A stretch of 32,768 nucleotides of DNA, from contig JAEURA010000171.1 in the NCBI GenBank assembly GCA_016789005.1, positions 1 to 32,768 of the forward strand, given 5' to 3'. Within the stretch, counting starts at the first letter, position 1, and every line of letters starts with the position of its first letter. The notes below the pieces were generated by a model. It was not told where the DNA came from. It saw nothing but the letters and a program-made list of their open reading frames with translations, and did no database searches. A program made the translations under genes and the position numbers. Below are positions 15,566-23,331 of the stretch, piece by piece. The DNA is from Anaerolineae bacterium. Its GTDB lineage: Bacteria > Chloroflexota > Anaerolineae > Aggregatilineales > Phototrophicaceae.

Positions 15566-15698
15566 GAGCCTGTCTGATAATTGCCCTTGGTAGGGGCGCG
15601 ACGCGACGCGCCCGCCATAACCGTGACGATTTTTCAGGCAGTGCGGGCGGCTCGCGAGCCGCCCCTACGAGAGCGTTGATGAATTATCAGATACGCTC
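15566..15698. repeat. 133-bp inverted-repeat element, copy A2 (MITE-like)
   Basis: Same length as the copy at 39-171 and identical at about 127 of 133 positions by eye. The ends GAGCCTGTCTGATAATT (15566-15582) and the complement of 15682-15698 match at 15 of 17. The flanking TA pair of the other copy is not present here (GA and TG instead), so the insertion site has drifted or the element was placed differently. It has no coding capacity. Confidence 0.75.
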
Positions 15699-15873
15699 TG
15701 AGGTTGGCTCATAGAAGCGATGTTTCGTACTGAAACTGAGCTTTCGTGATTCACTGAAACTATCTTCGAAAGGGTTTGAGAAAATTCATGAAAATGTTAT
15801 TGTGCTTTCCTACACAAATTACTATAGTCGGAGGCTAACGGGAAAGTGATTTTTGTAGCAAAGACAATCCAAT
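15699..15873 (+). promoter_or_regulatory. AT-rich promoter region of the beta-helix gene
   Basis: This 175-base segment is clearly AT-richer than its surroundings. TTGTGC (15800-15805), a 17-base spacer and TATAGT (15823-15828) form a good sigma-70-like promoter with a leader of about 40 bases before the ATG at 15874. No strong Shine-Dalgarno is seen in the leader. Confidence 0.55.
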
Positions 15874-17505
15874 ATGCGCGCCAACAAGCTTCCAGTTCTG
15901 CTGCTTGCAGCGATGCTCTGCCTGTCGCTGCTCCTCTTTCACCCCTGGACTTCCGCCCAAGCCGCCGCATTCACGGTCAACGACGCCGGCGACGCGACCG
16001 ACGCCGCGCCGGGCAACGGGGTCTGCGCCACCGCCGGCGCGGTCTGCACACTGCGCGCCGCCCTGGTCGAAGCCAACGCGCTGGCAGGGACAGACGCCAT
16101 CGCCTTCAGCGGCGGCATCACGACCATCAACATCGCGACGGAGCTGACCATCAGCGCCTCGGTCACCATCAGCGGCGCGGGGGTGACGGTCGATAACACC
16201 GGCACGGGAAGGGTGATCCGCATCACCACTGGGGCGGTGGTCATCGACGGCATGCAGATCACCGGCGGGGCGACGTCCAATGGCGGCGGCATCTACATCA
16301 CCGGAGCCTCGAGCAGCCTCACGCTGCAAGGCGGGGCGGTGGTCAGCGGCAATGACGCGACGAACTACGGCAGCGGCATCTATGCCGGGACCAACGCCCA
16401 GGTGACGATCACCGGGGCGGGCACTGCCGTCACCGGCAACCTCGGCGCATCGCGGGGCGCAGGCGTCTATGCCAGCGGCGGCGCAGACCTCTTCCTGCAG
16501 AACGGCGCGGCGATCCGCGATCACACCGGGGCGACCACCAGCGGCAGCGGCGTCTATCTGACCGGCTCAGGCACGACCCTGACCGTCGATAACACCGTGA
16601 TCAGCGGCAACACCGGCGCGACCAACGGCGGCGGGGTCTATGCCACCAGCAGCGCCGCTCTCACCCTGCAAAACGGCGCGACGGTCAGCGGTAACGATGC
16701 GTCCAGCTACGGCAGCGGCATCCTTGCCGGGACCAACGCCCAGGTGACGATCACCGGGGCGGGGACCGCCGTCGCCGGCAACCTCGGCGCGACCAGCGGA
16801 GCCGGCATCTATGCCAGCGGCGGCGCGGACGTCTTCCTGCAGAACGGCGCGGCGATCCGCGATCACACCGGGGCGACCACCAGCGGCAGCGGCGTCTATC
16901 TGACCGGCTCAGGCACGACCCTGACCGTCGATAACGCCGTGATCAGCGGCAACACCGGCGCGACCAACGGCGGCGGGGTCTATGCCACCAGCAGCGCCGC
17001 TCTCACCCTGCAAAACGGCGCGGTGGTCACGCAGAACGGCGCCAGCTCGCGCGGCGGCGGCGTGTACCTGACCGGCTCCGCCAGCCAGTTGAACGTCTCC
17101 GGCGCGCGCATCACCTACAACACCGCCGGCGGCAACGGCGACGCCGTCTTCCAGGCGAACGGGACCACAACCATGACTAACGCCTGCATCGCCTGCAACG
17201 GCGACAGCGCCATCGACCGCAGCGGCGGGACATCGCCTATGGGGCTGGGCGGCAACTGGTGGGGATCGGCATGGGGTCCGTACTATGCCACTTCGACAGA
17301 GGGCTTGCAGTGCAGCGCCGGCGACAGCCTGAATTCTGCCCGCCCGCTGACGGTGTACGGGATCAGCGTGACCACGCCCGCCGCCACCTGCGACTCGACG
17401 CCGCCAGTCGGCAACTGGCTCACGGCGGCGACGGCGGGCTGCACCGGCGCAGAGATCGCCGCGCCGTCCGGTATGGGACACGGGCGGACCTGTTTCCCGC
17501 CGTAG
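15874..17505 (+). CDS. Exported right-handed beta-helix repeat protein
   Basis: A 543-aa protein with a signal peptide (about 1-29, core LPVLLLAAMLCLSLLLF). It is followed by a CSLREA-like segment, AFTVNDAGDATDAAPGNGVCATAG then CTLRAALVEANA, which often precedes parallel beta-helices in surface proteins. Residues about 90-430 are short Gly/Asn/Thr-rich coils typical of polymorphic-outer-membrane or pectate-lyase-like helices (GGGIYITG, GSGVYLTG, GNTGATNGGGVYATS). No catalytic site or sorting motif is visible. Two 114-residue blocks are almost identical at DNA level. The Cys-containing C-terminus (about 435-543) includes a GGNWWGSAWGP motif common at the end of such helices. The function is probably adhesion or polysaccharide contact; this is inference. 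Confidence 0.85.
   Translation: MRANKLPVLLLAAMLCLSLLLFHPWTSAQAAAFTVNDAGDATDAAPGNGVCATAGAVCTLRAALVEANALAGTDAIAFSGGITTINIATELTISASVTISGAGVTVDNTGTGRVIRITTGAVVIDGMQITGGATSNGGGIYITGASSSLTLQGGAVVSGNDATNYGSGIYAGTNAQVTITGAGTAVTGNLGASRGAGVYASGGADLFLQNGAAIRDHTGATTSGSGVYLTGSGTTLTVDNTVISGNTGATNGGGVYATSSAALTLQNGATVSGNDASSYGSGILAGTNAQVTITGAGTAVAGNLGATSGAGIYASGGADVFLQNGAAIRDHTGATTSGSGVYLTGSGTTLTVDNAVISGNTGATNGGGVYATSSAALTLQNGAVVTQNGASSRGGGVYLTGSASQLNVSGARITYNTAGGNGDAVFQANGTTTMTNACIACNGDSAIDRSGGTSPMGLGGNWWGSAWGPYYATSTEGLQCSAGDSLNSARPLTVYGISVTTPAATCDSTPPVGNWLTAATAGCTGAEIAAPSGMGHGRTCFPP
16369..17022 (+). repeat. 342-bp tandem duplication inside the beta-helix gene
   Basis: The block starting at 16369 (GSGIYAGTNAQVTITG) recurs from 16711 (GSGILAGTNAQVTITG), an exact 342-base offset, and stays nearly identical to about 17022. 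The period of 114 codons keeps the frame. The few differences are scattered substitutions, which indicates a fairly recent duplication or gene conversion. Confidence 0.85.
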
Positions 17506-17528
17506 ATGCAGGTGGGTCTGAGTCAGAC

Positions 17529-19106
17529 TCAGGGCAGCAGTTCGACGATCACCCGCGCGTCGCCGGCGGTCTCGCCGTAGGCGTTGACGCGCAGCACATA
17601 GGTCCCATCCAGCGCCAGCGCCGCCTCGATGGTGGGGTTCAGCGTCCCGTCGGAGTCGTCGCCTTCAGCGATGACCGCCCCCGTCGGGTCGATCAGCGCG
17701 GCGACCGGGTCAAGACCGGTTGAGCCGGGCAGCGCCTCGACGCTGATGCGCACCCGCTGCCCAGCCTCGCCCTGGAAGGGATAGTACAGGTAGGCGCGCG
17801 CCGGAAGCGGGTCCGCGGCGCTGAGGATGGTCTGCGGCGAAGGCGTCGCCGTCCGGGCGCGCGACTCGTAGCGCCAGATCAGCGTGAATGCGCCGCCGCT
17901 GTCGCCCGTGTCCGTCACGAACAGCGGATACAAGCCGGTCTCGATCACGCCGATGCCGGGGATGATCGCCGCGCCGGAGTCGGCGGGGATGCGGGTCATC
18001 AGTTCGCCCGCCGGCGTGTACAGCTCCAGCGCCAGACGCAGGGGTGAACCACTGGCGGCGCGCACTTCGATGGTCAGCACGTCGCCGGCTTCCGCTGGGA
18101 TGAAGAATCGGCTGAACAGCCCCTCCGGCGCGACCGATCCGGCGATCAGGGCATCTTCGCGCAGGCGGGCGTCGGCACGAACGGGCAGCGGCGTCGCGGT
18201 GACGAACGCCGCGCCGGCGGGGAGTGTCGGCGCGCCTCCCGGCGCATCGGCGAGCGCCAGGGTCAGGCGATAGGCTCCTGCGCCACCGCCGATCACCTGC
18301 ACATAGTATTCGCCGTCGCGGGGCAGGCGCACGTCGCGGATCAGCGCGTCCACGCCGCCGCCGCTGTCGTCGTCGGTCGCCAGCGCGTTCCCCAGCGCAT
18401 CGTAGAGCGTCAGGCGCGGATCCACCGGCGGCGCTTCCACCGCGTTCAGGGCAGCCGCTCGCAGCGTCGCATAGCGCCCGGCACTGCCGCTGAACTGGAA
18501 CACGTGGCGGTCGAAGGGTGACAGAAATTCGGCGTCGTGCGGCGCGCCCAGGATGATTCGCCCCAGCAGCGCCCCCAGCGCAGCGTGAACCGGCGACGGC
18601 GTCAGCGTCGGCGTGAAGGTGGGTGTGAAAGTGGGCGTATCGGTCGGGGTGAGAGTCACTGTCGGGATCAGCGTCGCCGTCGGGGGCGGCGTCAGCGTCG
18701 CGCTGGCGGTCGGCGTGAGGCTGGGCGGGACCGTCGGGCGCTCCGGCAGGATCAGACGCAGTTCGTAGGCGGTCTCCGCCTGCCCCACCAGCCGCACCCG
18801 CACGGCATAGACGCCATCAGAAGGCAGCGCTGCTCGCGATCCATCCAGGGGCAGAATCGTCCCATCCGGGGCGCGCAGTTCGAGCCGAAGCGCCGCCGCA
18901 TCGGCGGGCAGAAAACCAATCATGACTTGCTCGCCGGCACGGGCGATGAACTGCCAGTCCTGAATGGGCGCGCCGGGGGCGATGCGCTCGCGGATCGCCT
19001 GTCCCGGCGTCAGCAGGCGGCTGGAAGGCGGCGGGGTGGGTGTTGCCACGCACGCCGCCAGCAGGAAGATCAGCAGAACGGCGGCGGAGCGGGCGGACGC
19101 CATCAT
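17529..19106 (-). CDS. Lipoprotein with PPC-like domains and Thr/Pro linker
   Basis: A 525-aa protein from the ATG at 19106, chosen because MMASARSAAVLLIFLLAAC is a clean lipoprotein signal with the lipobox Cys at residue 19. The longer open frame to 19166 would begin inside the upstream gene. A short PTPPP region follows the Cys. The protein then has a first PPC-like domain (about 30-125), a long Thr/Pro linker (about 127-175), and at least three more PPC-like units. These show the pattern DPRLTLYDALGNALATDDDSGG and DGEYYVQVIGGGAGAYRLTL. PPC domains are beta-sandwich modules found beside secreted peptidases, but no peptidase is present. It is the last gene of a five-gene cluster, 5 bases after the solenoid gene, and probably surface-anchored. 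Confidence 0.82.
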   Translation of the reverse strand: MMASARSAAVLLIFLLAACVATPTPPPSSRLLTPGQAIRERIAPGAPIQDWQFIARAGEQVMIGFLPADAAALRLELRAPDGTILPLDGSRAALPSDGVYAVRVRLVGQAETAYELRLILPERPTVPPSLTPTASATLTPPPTATLIPTVTLTPTDTPTFTPTFTPTLTPSPVHAALGALLGRIILGAPHDAEFLSPFDRHVFQFSGSAGRYATLRAAALNAVEAPPVDPRLTLYDALGNALATDDDSGGGVDALIRDVRLPRDGEYYVQVIGGGAGAYRLTLALADAPGGAPTLPAGAAFVTATPLPVRADARLREDALIAGSVAPEGLFSRFFIPAEAGDVLTIEVRAASGSPLRLALELYTPAGELMTRIPADSGAAIIPGIGVIETGLYPLFVTDTGDSGGAFTLIWRYESRARTATPSPQTILSAADPLPARAYLYYPFQGEAGQRVRISVEALPGSTGLDPVAALIDPTGAVIAEGDDSDGTLNPTIEAALALDGTYVLRVNAYGETAGDARVIVELLP

Positions 19107-19111
19107 CGCGG

Positions 19112-20950
19112 CTAGTCCTCGTCGGCGTCGTTCTGCTGCGAACCGCTCAGGAAACCAGACATCCACTTAAGGGCATCGACCGCGCCGTGAGGATCGCTGT
19201 CGCCCGCCATCAGTAGCCGGTCCACATCTTCGGCGCGGCGCACGAGCGACGCCTTGCTGCGATGTTCCGCCATGACGGCGATCAGCGCCGCCATCTCCTT
19301 GAGGTTGTTCGCCAGGATTTTGCGCTCCGGGTCGGCGAGTTCGCTCAGATGGCTTTCCAGTTCATAGCGGAAGGTGACGGGGTCGAACTGGAGGGCGCGT
19401 TTGGCGTTCGGATCGAAGGAATCGGCAAACGCCAGCAGCACGGCGTGCGCTGTCGCCACATCTTCGGCGAACTGCGCCAGAGTGCGCTTGCCCGCCATGC
19501 GGCGATAGGCGAGCACCGTGCCCAGGATGGCGCGCAGGTCTTCGGGGCGGCGTCCATCGGCGGATTTTTCCGGCAGCGCCCGCTCCAGCCGCTGCAGCCG
19601 GGCGACCGGGGCGCTGTGGGTGTATTCGCGCCACCAGTTCAGCAGCCCGGTGCGCGCCGCGCCGTTCCAGTTGACGACGGTGAAAAGGCGGGTGACCTCT
19701 TCGGCGAGGATGTTCTCGTCTTCCAGCGCGTCGAAGCTGGTGGTCAGGCGGCGCAGCGCCGTGCGGGCGGAAAAATCTTCCTTGCGGTCGCTCGCCACGC
19801 CCAGAATCTGCCAGAGCGCCGTCGAAGCGATCTGCACCTCGGCGTGCTGCTGCAAGATGCGCGCCAGCTGTTCGATCATATCGAACGCCGTCGGGTCCCA
19901 GGACCAGGCGTCGAGCAGCGCGACATAGACATCCGCCGCGCCCTGCTTATCAAGATGACCGGCTGCCATCGCCTGCGCCGTCAGCGCCAGCGCTTCGGCG
20001 GTCCCTCGTCCGCTGCCGGCGACCCCGGCTGCCAGCAAAGGCACGAAGTCTGGGCGCGCGGCGCTGCGGCTGACCAGCGCGTAGAAGAGATCATCACGGC
20101 GGTCCAGCAGGGCGGCGGTGAAGAGCGCCGTCACTGCTTCGGCGGGCATCCAGTCCAGCGGATCGCCCGCGCTCCAGGTCTTGATCAGCTTCTCGGCGGC
20201 GGCGGCGGTGCCGTTGTCGCCCCCCGCCAGCGCCCACACCCGTTCGACCGATTCCGCGCTGAACAGCGGCGCGGCGCGCAGACCGGTGGCGCGCGACAGA
20301 GTCGCCAGGAAGACCTCCGCGCCGAAATCGCTGAGCAGCGCCAGCGGGTCGCCGACGCCGTAATGCAGCGCCTCGCAGAGCGACTCCGGGAGCTGTGCCC
20401 GCAGCCCGTCGTCGCTCAGCAGCGTATCGAGCAGGACAGGCGTCCGTTTCGCCGCCAGAAGCACCAGCGAGCGCGCCAGATCGGGTTCGCTGCGGGCGCG
20501 ATTCTGGGCGGCGGCGAAGCCGGAGGTCAGCACATCGCTCAAGTCGTAGGCGGCAGGTTCGCGGGCGATCAGCCGCAGCCAGTTGAGGACGGTCTCGCCG
20601 TCGCCGTCGCTGACGGCGACCTGAAGCGACGCCAGTGCAGCGGCTTTGAGACGTTCCCGCCAGATTCCCGTCCGCTCGCCGGCTTCGCCCACGACGGCGC
20701 GGACGAAGGCGTAGACGGCATCCGGTTCGACGCTCAGGGCGCGCTCCAGGGGCAGATAGAGCGCCGTGTCCACCGCCGGGTCGGCATTCATCCACTCGGC
20801 AGCGAGCCGGGCGGCATCGGCATCGCGCGATTCCAGCGCCAGGCGCACCAGCCGGCGGCCGATCTCCCCTCGCGCCCCGGCGGGCGGCGGGCTGGCACGC
20901 AGCGCGGCGATGTCGAGGGCGTCGGAAGGAGTGGGCACGGAAGGCGTCAC
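19112..20950 (-). CDS. Alpha-helical (solenoid-like) protein of unknown function
   Basis: A 612-aa protein, almost entirely Ala/Leu/Arg-rich helix-forming sequence with no signal peptide or convincing transmembrane segment. The pattern of paired amphipathic helices suggests a HEAT/ARM- or TPR-like scaffold, but no repeat consensus is clean enough to name. No catalytic motif is seen. The C-terminal ~60 residues are charged (AEHRSKASLVRRAEDVDRLL) and end in an acidic tail. It starts 11 bases after recO and ends 5 bases before the PPC lipoprotein gene, so it is very likely co-transcribed with them. It may be a cytoplasmic partner of the lipoprotein or simply share the transcript. Confidence 0.7.
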   Translation of the reverse strand: MTPSVPTPSDALDIAALRASPPPAGARGEIGRRLVRLALESRDADAARLAAEWMNADPAVDTALYLPLERALSVEPDAVYAFVRAVVGEAGERTGIWRERLKAAALASLQVAVSDGDGETVLNWLRLIAREPAAYDLSDVLTSGFAAAQNRARSEPDLARSLVLLAAKRTPVLLDTLLSDDGLRAQLPESLCEALHYGVGDPLALLSDFGAEVFLATLSRATGLRAAPLFSAESVERVWALAGGDNGTAAAAEKLIKTWSAGDPLDWMPAEAVTALFTAALLDRRDDLFYALVSRSAARPDFVPLLAAGVAGSGRGTAEALALTAQAMAAGHLDKQGAADVYVALLDAWSWDPTAFDMIEQLARILQQHAEVQIASTALWQILGVASDRKEDFSARTALRRLTTSFDALEDENILAEEVTRLFTVVNWNGAARTGLLNWWREYTHSAPVARLQRLERALPEKSADGRRPEDLRAILGTVLAYRRMAGKRTLAQFAEDVATAHAVLLAFADSFDPNAKRALQFDPVTFRYELESHLSELADPERKILANNLKEMAALIAVMAEHRSKASLVRRAEDVDRLLMAGDSDPHGAVDALKWMSGFLSGSQQNDADED

Positions 20951-20961
20951 GAAGGCAAGCC

Positions 20962-21720
20962 TTATCTGATTCGGCGAAGCAAATCGGCGCTGTGTGGGCG
21001 GCGTTCCAGCAGATAGGAGACGTAGCCCACCATCACCCGTTCGAAGTCGTCATGCAGCGCTCTGGAGATCTGCAAATCGCGCACCGCCTCGTAGCGACTG
21101 CGCTGCAGGTGGCGCATGATCTTGAGCGTCAGCATCGATACCGGGACGTGCGACGTGCCGCGCACGGCATCGCGCGGGCAGACGACGCCGCCTTCGGCGT
21201 AGCTGAAGAACTGATCCTGCGGCTGCACCGGTTCGTGCCCGATCACGCACTCGTTCAGTTCCGGGCGAAAACCGACCAGATCGAGCAGGTGCATCTCGAA
21301 GTAGCGCAGCGCCAGACGCGGATCGGGATCGCTGTCGATGCGGGCGAAGGCGGCGTCCAGCAGGGTGAACAACGCGGGGGGATAGATCTCGCCGGGCGAG
21401 ACGAAGCGGTCGGTGATCTCGGCGGCATAGCCCGCCGACGCGCCGCGCACCAGATCATCGCGCAGGGCGAGATATGGGCTGACCATCTCCGCCTGCACGA
21501 CGATGCCCAGCTCGCGTCCGCTGTTGATCAGCATCTCGGCGCGGGTGAACAGCTCGACATGCCCGGTGCGCGGGCTGGTCAGCTTGCGCGCCCCTTTGGC
21601 GACCACCTCCAGCTTGCCATGCGCCGGAGTGAGGATGGTCAGGACGCGATCCGCCTCGCCCAGGTCGAAGCGCCGGAGGATCAGCGCCGGGGTGCGAAAG
21701 GAACGTTCAGCGCCTGCCAT
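20962..21720 (-). CDS. recO: DNA repair protein RecO
   Basis: A 252-aa protein from the ATG at 21720; the longer open frame upstream overlaps cdd and was not used. The N-terminal OB-fold (about 1-80) has the family opening RTPALILRRFDLGEADRVLTIL and KLEVVAKGARK. A helical C-terminal domain includes RYFEMHLLDLVGFRPELNEC. RecO anneals ssDNA and loads RecA with RecR in gap repair. Many RecO proteins carry a four-Cys zinc finger after that segment. Here only Cys158 and Cys181 remain, with Gly161 and Asp184 at the partner positions, so the finger is degenerate. The gene overlaps cdd by 14 bases, implying translational coupling. Confidence 0.93.
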   Translation of the reverse strand: MAGAERSFRTPALILRRFDLGEADRVLTILTPAHGKLEVVAKGARKLTSPRTGHVELFTRAEMLINSGRELGIVVQAEMVSPYLALRDDLVRGASAGYAAEITDRFVSPGEIYPPALFTLLDAAFARIDSDPDPRLALRYFEMHLLDLVGFRPELNECVIGHEPVQPQDQFFSYAEGGVVCPRDAVRGTSHVPVSMLTLKIMRHLQRSRYEAVRDLQISRALHDDFERVMVGYVSYLLERRPHSADLLRRIR

Positions 21721-22180
21721 CGCTGCGCCGCTTCTCCGTTGTATCGACCGTCCGATTGCCATCCTCGCCGAGGGGGTGGTTATCTGGCAGCGAAGTCGGA
21801 CCGAAACCGCGCGGCAGCAGGTCGGTGAGCGCGCCGTCGTAGACGATCGCCTCGCGGTCATCGACCAGGAGGACGCGCAGACCCGGCGCGAACTCGTAGA
21901 GCATCTGCCGGCAGACGCCGCAGGGTGATCCGCCGTTGGGCGTGTAGACGATGAGCAGATCGAAGGTGCGATAGCCTTCGCTGACCGCCTTGACCAGCGC
22001 CGTCCGCTCGGCGCAGATGGTCGCCGGGTAGGCGGCGTTTTCAACGTTGCAGCCGGTGAACAGCGTGCCGTCGGCAGCGCGCAGGAGCGCGCCGACCGGA
22101 TAGCCGGAATACGGAATGTAGGCGCGGAGGCTGGCTTCACGCGCCTGACGAATCAAGGGAATCAGATGGGGATCGGTCAT
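21707..22180 (-). CDS. cdd: Cytidine deaminase
   Basis: A 157-aa zinc enzyme converting cytidine/deoxycytidine to uridine/deoxyuridine in pyrimidine salvage. YIPYSGYPVGALL (21-33) matches the substrate-site opening. GCNVENAAYPATICAERTA carries zinc ligand Cys56 and proton-shuttle Glu58, and PCGVC carries zinc ligands Cys87 and Cys90. The ATG at 22180 gives the usual tetrameric-form start; upstream open frame belongs to manA in another frame. An extra ~25-residue polar tail extends beyond the usual core and runs into recO. The start lies 22 bases after the manA stop. Confidence 0.94.
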   Translation of the reverse strand: MTDPHLIPLIRQAREASLRAYIPYSGYPVGALLRAADGTLFTGCNVENAAYPATICAERTALVKAVSEGYRTFDLLIVYTPNGGSPCGVCRQMLYEFAPGLRVLLVDDREAIVYDGALTDLLPRGFGPTSLPDNHPLGEDGNRTVDTTEKRRSDGRR

Positions 22181-22202
22181 GAGCGCACCAATCTTCGGGA
22201 GA

Positions 22203-23165
22203 TCAGAGTCGCCGGGCGGGCTGCCAGGAGCGCAGCGCCGTCCCCGCACCGGAAAGCGAGAATGAGGGGATACAGGCAGGGATGAAGGCGGTCCTGCCGA
22301 GCGGCACATCGAGCGAGCCGGCGACAGTGTCGATGTGCAGCGCGCCGTCCAGCACGGTGACCGTCTGGAAGCGGCTGCCGGTGGAAAGGGCGACCGCATC
22401 CTCGTGCAGGATGTGGCGGACGGTGCAGAAATACGGCGACTCGAAAATACGGACGGATTCGCCGTCGCCGCGCGTCACCGCCGGGCGCAGATCGGGATCG
22501 GCGACCTGCGTGCCCTTCTCAACGTGCAGCGGGCGCGGCTTGCCGTCCAACCCCATCCGCCCCCAGTCATAGAGGCGATAGGTGGTGCTGCTGGACTGCT
22601 GCACCTCGTAGATGAGCAGCCCCGGACCCAGCGCGTGCACCGTGCCGGCAGGCATGAACAAGCCGTCGCCGATCTGCACGTCGATGTACTGGACGACATC
22701 GCGCACACGGTCCTGGCGGACGGCGTCCGCCAGCATTTCCCGTGTCATGCCCGGCTTCAAAGCGTTGATCAGGCGCGCGCCTGGGGCAGCATCAACGACA
22801 TACCAGGCTTCTGTCTTGCCGCGCGGCTGCCCTTCCAGCGCCGCCGCCTGGGCATCATTCGGGTGTACCTGCACGGAAAGCCAGTCATTGGCATCGAGGA
22901 ACTTGATCAGCAGCGGCATGCCTTCGGCGGGGTCATTGCCTTCGCCGATCAGCGCCGTGCCGTAGGTGCGCACCAGCGCGGCGACCGTCTGCCCCGCCAG
23001 CGCGCCGCTGGAGACGACGGCGCTGTCGTGCAGCTCCCAGGCTTCGCCGTAAGGCTGGTCGGTCGGCAGCGATTTTCCGAGCCGGGTCTCCAGCTTGCGC
23101 CCGCCCCAAACGATGACGTGCAGCGAGGGTTCAAGCAAGAATGGATACAGTGCATTAGCGTCCAT
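22203..23165 (-). CDS. manA: Mannose-6-phosphate isomerase, class I
   Basis: A 320-aa cupin-fold zinc enzyme interconverting mannose 6-phosphate and fructose 6-phosphate. Predicted zinc ligands are Gln99 and His101 in SVQVHPND, Glu119 in GKTEAWYVV and His177 in PAGTVHALG. A YEVQQSSSTTYRLYDWGR segment supplies the conserved Arg region. The length fits the short bacterial/archaeal form without the eukaryotic helical insert. The product would feed GDP-mannose or mannose catabolism, and with the O-antigen-ligase-like gene in the window it hints at surface glycan synthesis, though the genes are not linked. It is the first gene of the five-gene cluster and appears to be transcribed leaderless. Confidence 0.94.
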   Translation of the reverse strand: MDANALYPFLLEPSLHVIVWGGRKLETRLGKSLPTDQPYGEAWELHDSAVVSSGALAGQTVAALVRTYGTALIGEGNDPAEGMPLLIKFLDANDWLSVQVHPNDAQAAALEGQPRGKTEAWYVVDAAPGARLINALKPGMTREMLADAVRQDRVRDVVQYIDVQIGDGLFMPAGTVHALGPGLLIYEVQQSSSTTYRLYDWGRMGLDGKPRPLHVEKGTQVADPDLRPAVTRGDGESVRIFESPYFCTVRHILHEDAVALSTGSRFQTVTVLDGALHIDTVAGSLDVPLGRTAFIPACIPSFSLSGAGTALRSWQPARRL

Positions 23166-23172
23166 AGATGTG

Positions 23173-23202
23173 ATTGTAACGCAACTCCCGCCCGCCCTTC
23201 AA
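23173..23202 (-). promoter_or_regulatory. Probable manA promoter giving a leaderless transcript
   Basis: On the minus strand TTGAAG (23197-23202), an 18-base spacer and TACAAT (23173-23178) form a good promoter. Only seven bases separate TACAAT from the manA ATG at 23165, and no Shine-Dalgarno is present, so transcription should begin at or next to the A of ATG. Confidence 0.55.
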
Positions 23203-23331
23203 TCCACGTCCTCATCAGCCATCCCCGGTTCGGAGACCTTTGCTAACTGGATTTAAAAGAAACACAGGATCGGCTTAACTTCCAACGGCTAAGCTTACGA
23301 TGTGTGGAAGCGACTGTGCAAGGATACCTTC

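Noticed and set aside
16369..17022. Repeated DNA that could be mistaken for a CRISPR-like array
   Set aside because: The period is 342 bases, in frame with a beta-helix gene, with no short direct repeats and unique spacers.
21721..22140. N-terminal extension of the recO frame
   Set aside because: Overlaps cdd in another frame with low-complexity translation; RecO begins with its typical opening at 21720.
22181..22399. N-terminal extension of the cytidine deaminase frame
   Set aside because: Lies inside manA and reads as low-complexity sequence; the deaminase core starts at 22180.
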